The notes beneath the pieces are model-generated. The model ran no database searches and was not told the DNA's origin. It worked only from the letters and a program-made list of their open reading frames with translations. A program made the position numbers and the translations under genes. From Deinococcales bacterium (GTDB lineage: Bacteria > Deinococcota > Deinococci > Deinococcales > JAAFIG01): a stretch of DNA of 64,000 nt. Below are positions 7,918 to 15,791 of the stretch, one piece after another. Numbering within the stretch: the stretch's first letter is position 1; each line of letters starts with the position of its first letter. The stretch lies in assembly GCA_013298595.1 (NCBI GenBank), contig JAAFIG010000004.1:108860-172859 (forward strand). The letters are read 5' to 3'.

Positions 7918-9135
7918 TCAAACGTTTTTAAGATAAGCAGCTGGGTTGTTTGGATCGAATTTCAGATTATCCAAGGTCAGGCTGAACGGTTTCATATCAT
8001 CGGTTGGTATGGCAATACCCATTTCCTTTGCCACAGATTCGTACAGATCCTGCATGATTAATTTATTGGCAACAGCTTTGTAATCTGGAGCCGTTTTTAA
8101 ATAACCAAATCGTTGGTACTGCGCCATAAACCAAATAGCGTGCGATAAACGTGGGTACGGGGTTTTACCGCCACGGAAGAACTGCATTCTGTCCTCGAGA
8201 AATTGCTTAGTACCAATACCAGCACCCATATCATAACGACCCTCGAGTCTGCCACTAATCACATCTGGGCTGGCATTGACATATTGGGCTTGTCCGATGG
8301 TAGCTGCTGCTTTACGGATATTACCGATATTATCTAACCACTCACCAGCCTCGAGAATGGCTTTCATCAGTTTTTTCACAGTTTCGTCTTGTTCAGCAAA
8401 ATCTTTATTCAAAACCAAAGCTTTTTCTGGGTGGTGTTTCCAAATTTCTTGGCTCGTAATGGTTGTAAAACCAACATCTTGGGCAACGCCAACACCATTC
8501 CACGGCTCACCAACGCAGTAACCCAGCATATTACCAACTTTCATATTGGCAACCATTTGTGGCGGTGGAATAGTAATAATGCGTTGTTTACTCGAGACAC
8601 TAGCATCCACACCTGCGGTAGCCAAGTAATTACGCAGCCATATATCGTGTGTACCACCTGGGAAAGTCATAGCAAAAGTCGTGTCTTTACCATCAGCTGC
8701 GAGTTTCTCGAGAGCTGGTTTAAGTTTTTTAATGTCGCGTCCAACGCTGCTTAATGCTTTACCCAAAGTGATTGCTTGACCATTATTATTAAGAATCATA
8801 GCAATTTTCATTTCCTTACCTGCTTGCCCACCAATGCCGTTATAGACACTAAAAGGCATACCAAATAAGCAATGAGCACCTTGAATATCCCCATTTAAGA
8901 TACCGTCTCGAAGGGCTGCCCACGAAGCTTGTTTCACAATTTCGACATCTAAGCCGTACTTTTTGAAATACCCCAATTCTTTTGCCATCACTAAACTGGC
9001 ACAATCGGTTAACGCAATAAAGCCAAGACGAATGGTTTTTTGAGCACTGGCTCGAGAAAAAATCTGTGGTACTGCCAAAGCTGCACTGGCAGTAGCAGCG
9101 GTTTTGATGAATTGCCGACGATTGATATTGGACAT
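7918..9135 (-). CDS. nrtA: Nitrate ABC transporter substrate-binding protein
   Basis: The 405-residue exported protein opens with a twin-arginine signal, MSNINRRQFIKTAATASAAL, ending near FSRASAQ. The mature part is a periplasmic NrtA/SsuA-type binding protein (LGFIALTDCASLVMAKELGYF, GAHCLFGMPFSVYNG, CVGEPWNGVGV). TDCA-, GVG- and WN-type residues fit the nitrate-binding subfamily. Tat export of a cofactor-free binding protein is seen in cyanobacterial NrtA too. Two strong hairpins follow the gene. Substrate is inferred as nitrate from the neighbours; nitrite or bicarbonate cannot be excluded from sequence alone. Confidence 0.93.
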   Translation of the reverse strand: MSNINRRQFIKTAATASAALAVPQIFSRASAQKTIRLGFIALTDCASLVMAKELGYFKKYGLDVEIVKQASWAALRDGILNGDIQGAHCLFGMPFSVYNGIGGQAGKEMKIAMILNNNGQAITLGKALSSVGRDIKKLKPALEKLAADGKDTTFAMTFPGGTHDIWLRNYLATAGVDASVSSKQRIITIPPPQMVANMKVGNMLGYCVGEPWNGVGVAQDVGFTTITSQEIWKHHPEKALVLNKDFAEQDETVKKLMKAILEAGEWLDNIGNIRKAAATIGQAQYVNASPDVISGRLEGRYDMGAGIGTKQFLEDRMQFFRGGKTPYPRLSHAIWFMAQYQRFGYLKTAPDYKAVANKLIMQDLYESVAKEMGIAIPTDDMKPFSLTLDNLKFDPNNPAAYLKNV

Positions 9136-9181
9136 ACATAACTCCCTTAGCTAGATGGCTTCATACGAAAGATAGATAAAT

Positions 9182-12100
9182 TTAATCAGCTGCAATAGCA
9201 TTACTCGAGGTTCGGGCTGGAATTTGAATAATATGTTCGCCGCTGGTACGAATTAACTCGAGTTCGGTTTTTAAGCGCTCAATTTCAAGGCGAAGCACAG
9301 CAATGTAGAAGATGGCAAAACTAATCAGGGTCAGTATCGTTAGGACAATAAAAATAATTTGTGGATAAGCTTTGCCAAGCGCAGCAAATAACAGTGGTAA
9401 AGCAAAACCACCAAGCCCACCAAGTAAGCCCACTAAGCCGCCAACCACACCAATATCTTTGGCATACCAGTGTGTCACCAGTTTGTAATTACTGGCTTTA
9501 CCAACGCCCATACCAATACCAACAACAACGGTGATGCAGGTAAAAATTGGCAAACTGATAATACTTGCAGGTAATGCTAACAAAGCCAGTGCACTCATCA
9601 TGACAATAAACGAAACAAGTGTGACAGGACGTGCTCCAAATTTATCTGAGAGAAAGCCACCCAGTGGACGCAATAAACTAGCTGGAAAAATAAACAAAGC
9701 TGTCAGTAAACCTGCAACACTCAGTGGTAAATCGTAAACATCCTCGTAATACTTAGGTAACCATAGTGAAAGCGCCACATAAGCACCAAAGAAAATCACG
9801 TAATACAAACCAAAACGCCAAACCTGAATTTTTGTTAACGGACGCAACCACTCGAGCATGGTTTTACGGGTGGTTGTAGCTTTATCTTTTGGCGCGTAGA
9901 ACTGCACAAACAAAGCGACCAGCACTAAGGCAATACCAAACATAAATGGCACAAACCGCCATCCATAAAAATACAGACCACTCGAGGCAGGTATCAGACC
10001 TATCATGCCTGGAGCCAGAAGTTTTGTGATACTAGCACCCACATTGCCAGCGCCAAATGTTCCGAGTGCCAAACCACTTTTTTCTTTTGCTACCCACGCA
10101 CCAATCCAAGCGTTACCAATAGCAAAACTCACACCAGCAAAGCCAATAAAAAAGGCTAAGGTCAGAATACTCGAGTAAGTGGTTAGCGTTGGTAAAATAA
10201 AGGCTGTACCAGCGGTAAACAGCATCAACGTCACAAACATGTTGCGTCCGCCAAAACGTTCTGCCATGATACCCGCAGGTAAACGCAAAAGCGACCCTGT
10301 GAGAATCGGTACAGCTGTTAAAAGTGCAAATTGCGAATCGGTTAAACCCATTTCTTTACGCAATGCCAAACCAACAATTGAAAACATCACCCAAACAGCA
10401 AACATCAAGGTAAAACCCATTGTGGCAGCAGTAATTACTCGAGCTTCGGGGGCTTGTGAAAATACAAAAGGACTGGCTTTGGCTCTGGTACGACGGGCTT
10501 CTCGAGTGGCAGCTCCTGAAAGTAAAGCGCTATAACCAAGTGGCAAGTTATTTGGAGCAAAAAATGGTTGATTGACAGGTGTTTCTAAGACATCCGAAAT
10601 TCGCTCGAGTTGAGCGGGTGTGACCTTAAAATCGGGCATGCGGCTAGTTGGGTCTAAGGTGGCTTTGGTTAAACGATTGGCATTGGCTAAACCAGCATAA
10701 TGAAAAGTGCTAAACACTGTGTCTTCACGGATTGAATCTTGAATCAGCACTGCAAAATCTGCACTACCCGATTCGGTGGTGACGCGCACTTTTTCGCCTT
10801 TTAAAACACCATATTGTTTTGCTAGGTTTGGGTGCATCTCGAGGACTGCATGTGGTGCTTTAGCATTGAGTTTTTCGTTGCGCCGTGTTTGCACACCACT
10901 TTGGTACTGATGGGCATTCCGACCCGTAGTGAAGTACACAGGTCGCTCGAAACTGGCAATCTCGGCGGGTAATCTATAAGCAATTGGCTCGAGATGTGCT
11001 TTGCCATCGGCATGAGCAAAACGTACAGCAAAAGGCTCAGGTATACCTGCATGCCCAAGATCTGGGCATGGGTAAAAAACACCATTTGGTTCAAGTTTTT
11101 CGTAGGTGATGCCCGAGTAATCAGCACTCGAGCCTTTAGTAGCTGCTGCTAATTCTGTGAAAATTTCACGTGGACTACTAAAAGCAAATTTATCACCAAC
11201 ACCAAGCAACTCGGCAATCTGACACAGAATCTGCCAATCGGCTCGAGCTTCGCCAGGTAAATTCGTGGCTTGGCGACGACGCAAAACTCGTCCCTCGAGA
11301 TTGGTCATGGTGCCATCTTCTTCAAGCCACATGCTGCCAGGCAAAACCACATCTGCCAGTTGTGCTGTTTCGGAAAGGAAAAAATCGATGACCACCAAAT
11401 GCTCGAGGCTACCAAGATGACGGGTTACAGCTAAGCTATTGGCTGCGCTGACCACAGGGTTAGAACCAAGTACCAGCAAACCCTGAATTTTACGACCACA
11501 TGCCTCGAGTAATTCCTGAGCGCTCAGCCCTTTACGTGGTAATTCTGATTCAGCAATTCCCCAAAAATCGGACATAAAAGTGCGAGCTGCTGGGTCTTCA
11601 ATCAAACGATAACCTGGTAGTTGATCGGCTTTTTGTCCGTGTTCACGCCCACCCTGACCATTTCCTTGACCAGTTAAAGGCGCATAAAAACCACCCATTG
11701 CCAAGGCTAAATTGAGCAAAGCTTTAATTGTTTCAACACCTCGAGAAGATTGTTCAGGACCGCGCCCAGATAAAATAAGTAAAGTGCCTTTTTGAGCGCT
11801 AGTGCCCATGACTTTGGCTGTTTCACGAATGACCATTGCATCCACACCACAACGCGCAGCTGCCCATGCTGGCGTGCAATAACGCACACTCTGCGCCACA
11901 GCTGCCCAACCAGAAACTCGAGCTTCGAGAAAGGCAATATCTAAAAGGTTTTCGGAAATCAGTGCATTGAGTAAACCAAGTGCCAAAGCCAAATCGCCAT
12001 TTGGTTGCACAGGAATATGCAAAGTTCCAAGTTTGGTACTTGGTGTGGCACGCGGGTCAACCACAATAATTGGTGCACCATTCTTGCGTGCTCTTGCGAC

Positions 12101-12673
12101 AAATTGCGAAACAGGTGGCAAAGTTTCTGCTAAATTACTGCCCCATAAAACAATACAACTTGCCTCGGCGACTTTCTCGAGTGGAAATGGCAAACCCCGA
12201 TCCATACCGTAAACGGCTCGCATGGCAGCTCCAGCGCTGCTCATACAGTAACGCCCGTTGTAATCGATATTGGCTGTTTTTAAAGCAACTCGAGCAAATT
12301 TACCCAGTAAATATGTTTTCTCATTGGTTAAACTGCCACCACCAAACACAGCGAAGGCATTGCGACCATATTCGGATTGAACACGTTTGATGTTACTTGA
12401 AACTCGAGCCAATGCCTCTTGCCAAGTGGCAGGTACAAGCTCACCATTCTGACGCACCAAAGGGGTCAAGAGCCGTTCTGCGTGGCTTGGCTCCTCGAGG
12501 GCAGCTAAACCTTTTTTGCAGACACTGCCATGCGCCACAGGGCAAGCAGGCGTGCTGCGCAATGCCAGTAATTCATTGCCTTTGTGTTCGATTTCAAAAG
12601 TACACTGCACTGCGCAATATGGGCAGGTGGTTTTTGTCACCTGAGCTGTTGGCTCGAGAAATGACATGGTCAT
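9182..12673 (-). CDS. Assimilatory nitrate reductase fused to a NarK-type MFS transporter
   Basis: One uninterrupted 1163-codon frame encodes two normally separate proteins. Residues 1-700 form a molybdopterin oxidoreductase of the NasA/NarB type. Its [4Fe-4S] ligands are Cys17, Cys20, Cys24 and Cys52, a likely Mo-ligand Cys lies in YNGRYCMSSAGAAMR, and the C-terminal MGD-binding domain contains FTTGRNAHQYQSG. Residues 744-1140 form a 12-helix nitrate/nitrite transporter (TAATMGFTLMFAVWVMFS, RLPAGIMAERFGGRN, GNAWIGAWV). A linker of about 40 residues joins them. The fusion would place nitrate entry and reduction at the cytoplasmic face of the membrane. It sits between nirA and nrtA. No frameshift or stop separates the parts. 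Confidence 0.93.
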   Translation of the reverse strand: MTMSFLEPTAQVTKTTCPYCAVQCTFEIEHKGNELLALRSTPACPVAHGSVCKKGLAALEEPSHAERLLTPLVRQNGELVPATWQEALARVSSNIKRVQSEYGRNAFAVFGGGSLTNEKTYLLGKFARVALKTANIDYNGRYCMSSAGAAMRAVYGMDRGLPFPLEKVAEASCIVLWGSNLAETLPPVSQFVARARKNGAPIIVVDPRATPSTKLGTLHIPVQPNGDLALALGLLNALISENLLDIAFLEARVSGWAAVAQSVRYCTPAWAAARCGVDAMVIRETAKVMGTSAQKGTLLILSGRGPEQSSRGVETIKALLNLALAMGGFYAPLTGQGNGQGGREHGQKADQLPGYRLIEDPAARTFMSDFWGIAESELPRKGLSAQELLEACGRKIQGLLVLGSNPVVSAANSLAVTRHLGSLEHLVVIDFFLSETAQLADVVLPGSMWLEEDGTMTNLEGRVLRRRQATNLPGEARADWQILCQIAELLGVGDKFAFSSPREIFTELAAATKGSSADYSGITYEKLEPNGVFYPCPDLGHAGIPEPFAVRFAHADGKAHLEPIAYRLPAEIASFERPVYFTTGRNAHQYQSGVQTRRNEKLNAKAPHAVLEMHPNLAKQYGVLKGEKVRVTTESGSADFAVLIQDSIREDTVFSTFHYAGLANANRLTKATLDPTSRMPDFKVTPAQLERISDVLETPVNQPFFAPNNLPLGYSALLSGAATREARRTRAKASPFVFSQAPEARVITAATMGFTLMFAVWVMFSIVGLALRKEMGLTDSQFALLTAVPILTGSLLRLPAGIMAERFGGRNMFVTLMLFTAGTAFILPTLTTYSSILTLAFFIGFAGVSFAIGNAWIGAWVAKEKSGLALGTFGAGNVGASITKLLAPGMIGLIPASSGLYFYGWRFVPFMFGIALVLVALFVQFYAPKDKATTTRKTMLEWLRPLTKIQVWRFGLYYVIFFGAYVALSLWLPKYYEDVYDLPLSVAGLLTALFIFPASLLRPLGGFLSDKFGARPVTLVSFIVMMSALALLALPASIISLPIFTCITVVVGIGMGVGKASNYKLVTHWYAKDIGVVGGLVGLLGGLGGFALPLLFAALGKAYPQIIFIVLTILTLISFAIFYIAVLRLEIERLKTELELIRTSGEHIIQIPARTSSNAIAAD

Positions 12674-12703
12674 ACGGCACTCCCAAAATCAGGAATAAAG
12701 CAC

Positions 12704-14233
12704 TTAATCATCAGCTGCCTCAAGTTCTCGAACCAGTAAATGCGGCAAGTGCTCACGGGTTAATTGCACTAATTTTTCAGGCAATTCAGTAATTGGTACA
12801 CGATCAAGAATTTTATGAGCGAGTTGAGCGTTTCGCCCAATCATGCCACCAACGTACACATCCACGGCTTCAACCATGACGCCATCTTTTTTAACTTTTG
12901 TGCCTTGCAAACCAAAATCACCGATATGATGACTAGCACAAGCATGTTGGCAACCGCTCCAATGAATCCGAATTGGCTCGATTAAAGGCAAAGCATTCAG
13001 CAATTCTGTCTCGAGAATCTGGCTGACCTCGAGGGCACGGGTTTTGGTTTCAATCACTGCCATTGGACAGAATTCCACACCTGTGCAACTGACCACACCT
13101 TCAACAATTTTATTGGGGGTGGCTGTATGCCGCATAAAAAACGGATGAGCTAAAACAGTTTCCAAATCAGCTGTTTTAATATTTGGTAAGATTAAATTTT
13201 GTTCGATTGTAAAACGTGCTTCGCCTGTGCCATACATATCTGCTAAGTTCGCTAACTCGAGCAATGCCGTACCTGTAGTGCGTCCAACAGGTACATGAAC
13301 ACCAATGTAATGCAGTCCCAGTTGCTTTTGTGGATTGACACCAAGGTGCAAACGCGGTGTGCCCTGAATCCGTAAATCCTCACCTGCCGTCTCGAGACGA
13401 TAACCAAGGTGTGTCTCGAGTGCGGCACGGAATTTTTCGATACCCCATAACTCGAGTAACCATTTCAGACGGGCTTTATGGCGTTCTTCGCGCAGTCCAT
13501 GTTGATGGTACAACTCGACGATACCTGCTGTGATTTTTAGCGCTTGTTCAGGCAAAATCCAAACATCGAGTTCTCGAGCTAACATCGGATGTTTACCACC
13601 CACCGCTCCACCAATCATGACGTTAAAACCAAGCATGCCATTTTTCCGAGCGGGGTACATACCAATGTCGTTGGTACTGGCACCAAGATCATGGATATGC
13701 CCAGTGATATGAATATTCATTTTGCGTGGCAAATTAGCGGTTGCTGGGTTGCCTTGATCAAAATTGGTAATCCAATCAGAAATTTCACGACAAATTGGTA
13801 AGGCATCAATCAGTTCGCCTGAATCGAGTTGAGCCACACTCGAGGTCACAACATTACGGATACTATCCATGCCGTTTTGCAGACTGGTTAAATGCACAGC
13901 CCGCAAGCGTTCATAAACTTCTGGAATATGGCTAGTATCAAGCCAACGCAATTGCACTTGCTGGCGCGTTGTAATGTCGACTAAATCGTGTCCAAAATCT
14001 TTGGCAATACCCGCAATCACTCGTAACTGGGCACTCGAGGCGACCCCACCAGCCACACGAATACGCTGCATCAGGGTTGGTGGTTCGGTTTCTCTGTACC
14101 AAAAACCCAGCCATTTAATACGTTGCTGATCATCTTTGGAAAGCTCTGCCACAGGGGTACTGGCTAAGCGTGGGAACTCGTTGAGTAGCTCGAGTCCGAG
14201 TTTTTCTTGTTTTAAGCGTTCAATTGGATTCAT
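12704..14233 (-). CDS. nirA: Ferredoxin-dependent nitrite reductase (nitrite/sulfite reductase family)
   Basis: This siroheme/[4Fe-4S] enzyme reduces nitrite to ammonium. The 509-residue protein has the duplicated ferrodoxin-like repeats (LMQRIRVAGGVASSAQLR, VDITTRQQVQLRW). Cluster cysteines occur as CTGVEFC (around residue 385) and GCQHACASHH (around 428). The ATG at 14233 is preferred because AAGGGG lies 12 bases ahead; a GTG four codons earlier would overlap that site. First gene of the nitrate operon, with its own consensus promoter. A sulfite reductase is the alternative, but the neighbours argue for nitrite. Confidence 0.92.
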   Translation of the reverse strand: MNPIERLKQEKLGLELLNEFPRLASTPVAELSKDDQQRIKWLGFWYRETEPPTLMQRIRVAGGVASSAQLRVIAGIAKDFGHDLVDITTRQQVQLRWLDTSHIPEVYERLRAVHLTSLQNGMDSIRNVVTSSVAQLDSGELIDALPICREISDWITNFDQGNPATANLPRKMNIHITGHIHDLGASTNDIGMYPARKNGMLGFNVMIGGAVGGKHPMLARELDVWILPEQALKITAGIVELYHQHGLREERHKARLKWLLELWGIEKFRAALETHLGYRLETAGEDLRIQGTPRLHLGVNPQKQLGLHYIGVHVPVGRTTGTALLELANLADMYGTGEARFTIEQNLILPNIKTADLETVLAHPFFMRHTATPNKIVEGVVSCTGVEFCPMAVIETKTRALEVSQILETELLNALPLIEPIRIHWSGCQHACASHHIGDFGLQGTKVKKDGVMVEAVDVYVGGMIGRNAQLAHKILDRVPITELPEKLVQLTREHLPHLLVRELEAADD

Positions 14234-14259
14234 TGCGGTTAACACCCCTTACTCGAGGC

Positions 14260-14289
14260 ATGTTAGCCATAATTTATGCAAAATGTCAA
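14260..14289 (-). promoter_or_regulatory. Promoter of the nirA-nas-nrt operon
   Basis: On the minus strand a perfect -35 TTGACA (14284-14289) and TAACAT (14260-14265) are 18 bases apart, 26 bases before the nirA ATG. The AT-rich 270-bp divergent region upstream also holds an ACAGTTT/AAACTGT inverted pair (14300-14306, 14353-14359), a weak candidate for a regulator site. Confidence 0.65.
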
Positions 14290-14505
14290 TTTAAAAGAAA
14301 CAGTTTGAACATTTTTAATTGTACGTTTTGCAATAAAATAAGCATAATTTGTAAACTGTATTCAAATATCTGTACATTTTACCGAAGTAAAACCAGCCAA
14401 ACGTGCGTTTGATTTTGCCAAGCGTGACAAAAAAACAAAACATTGGACTCAGGACAAATTCGCTCACTCGCCCCTCAAACCACCACCAATCATGATCTAT
14501 TCGCC

Positions 14506-14517
14506 TAGAATTAACCC
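14506..14517 (+). promoter_or_regulatory. Leaderless-type -10 box of hemD
   Basis: TAGAAT followed by exactly six bases and the ATG. Transcription would start at or next to the start codon; there is no Shine-Dalgarno. Confidence 0.65.
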
Positions 14518-15318
14518 ATGAAAACCAAACCCGATTTCGCTGGCGTGAATGTACTCTCCCTCGAGTCTCGGCGGGCAGAAGAAATGCAGTCTTTGATTCG
14601 CGGTTATAACGGCATTGGCACAGTTGCACCAAGCCTACGAGAAGTACCGCTTGAAACCAACACACGATTACTCGAGTTTGCTGCCGAGTTACGCATTGGT
14701 CAGGTACAACATTTGGTTTGTATGACAGGGGTTGGCACCAAGTTTTTACTGCAACAACTAAAAAATATTCCTGAAACCATCGCCGCACTGCAAAACACAA
14801 CCATTGTCATTCGCAGTAACAAAGCCACAAGTGTTCTACGGGAACATGGTTTAAGCGCTACCTTGGTTAATGATCCGCACACATGGCACGAAATACAAAG
14901 TCATTATCAAAACACAGACCTACAAAATCAAACCATTTGGATTGCCGAATTTGGCGAAGACACCCCATCCGAGCTGATCTCAAATCTGCAAGCCAAAGGC
15001 GCAAAAGTACAAACCTTAGCCCTGTACCGCTGGGCATTACCCGAAAACACCAAACCACTCGAGGATGCCATTCGTGGTGTTTGCAACAATGAATTTCAGT
15101 GGTTATTGCTAACCAGTGGTGTACAACTCTGGCATGCCATCACTTTTGCCAAAACACTTGGTCTCGAGACTGATTTTCGCGCAGCCTTGCAAAAAATTCG
15201 TATTGCCAGCATTGGACCAAGTTGCAACGAAGCGATTCTCGAATTGGGGTTTACACCAAGTATTGTGGCAGAACCACATAAGATGGGAACACTGGTCAGA
15301 GCCGCCGCTTTGGCATAA
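14518..15318 (+). CDS. hemD: Uroporphyrinogen-III synthase
   Basis: HemD closes hydroxymethylbilane to uroporphyrinogen III, the branch point to siroheme and heme. The 266-residue protein shows the bilobal HemD pattern: VNVLSLESRRAEEMQSLI at the start, VCMTGVGTKFLLQQL, then the second lobe QWLLLTSGVQLWHAI and IASIGPSCNEAILELGF. It is divergent from nirA, whose product needs siroheme, so the pairing suggests co-regulation by nitrogen source. Sequence identity within this family is always low, so the call leans on motif order and context. Confidence 0.87.
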   Translation: MKTKPDFAGVNVLSLESRRAEEMQSLIRGYNGIGTVAPSLREVPLETNTRLLEFAAELRIGQVQHLVCMTGVGTKFLLQQLKNIPETIAALQNTTIVIRSNKATSVLREHGLSATLVNDPHTWHEIQSHYQNTDLQNQTIWIAEFGEDTPSELISNLQAKGAKVQTLALYRWALPENTKPLEDAIRGVCNNEFQWLLLTSGVQLWHAITFAKTLGLETDFRAALQKIRIASIGPSCNEAILELGFTPSIVAEPHKMGTLVRAAALA

Positions 15319-15374
15319 CACTTGACATCGGGTTCACCCGACGTTGCATCCTCAAAGAGCCACAGGAGGCAACC

Positions 15375-15446
15375 ATGAATGGAATACGTAAAACCAAACC
15401 CGAACTTGAAGCAATCAGTGCAGATTTTCCGATTCAACTATATTGA
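15375..15446 (+). CDS. Possible 23-residue small protein
   Basis: An ATG preceded by AGGAGG at optimal distance opens MNGIRKTKPELEAISADFPI and ends after three more residues. The ribosome-binding site is among the best in the window. A TTGACA lies upstream at 15322-15327 beside a small hairpin (TCGGGT-TC-ACCCGA, 15328-15341). It may be a genuine small protein, a leader peptide or the truncated start of a lost gene. I do not recognise it. Confidence 0.35.
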   Translation: MNGIRKTKPELEAISADFPIQLY

Positions 15447-15791
15447 GACGTTTTGTTTTAGGGTTTTCACACCCCGATTAGTGTGTTCATGACAGTGTTG
15501 AGCAATTCCAATGTGTACTTTTCATTTTTATAATACGGTTGACCCAAGCGGCTCGGGTTTAACGTGTTGCTCGAGTCATTGTTCAAGAGGAAACTCGGGT
15601 TCAACGTGAGGCAGACCAAGCTCACCCGATATTAGATCACCAAGTGTTAACATCCATTCTATATGATGTCAAAATCGGTGTTCAGTGGCAGCCGTTGCCC
15701 CGCAGCCTGGGGTCAAGTCCAGCATGCATGACCGCTTTGTCGCGTGTTCGGAAGCGGTATCCAACCACACGGCAGGTCAAAGGAGATTGAC
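15447..15791. other. Intergenic stretch with short direct repeats
   Basis: No gene is visible. CTCGGGTTTAACGTG (15552-15566) and CTCGGGTTCAACGTG (15594-15608) are near-identical direct repeats. An ACCCGA occurs at 15624-15629, echoing the hairpin at 15328-15341. The region leads into the ribosome-binding site (AAAGGAG) of the lipoprotein gene. Confidence 0.5.

Noticed and set aside
12660-12703. Separate short gene between nirA and the nitrate reductase gene
   Set aside because: Only 30 bases separate the genes and they hold just the ribosome-binding region.
14315-14800. 161-codon minus-strand frame over the nirA-hemD divergent region
   Set aside because: Overlaps hemD antisense and the promoter region; Trp/Cys/Arg-rich shadow composition.
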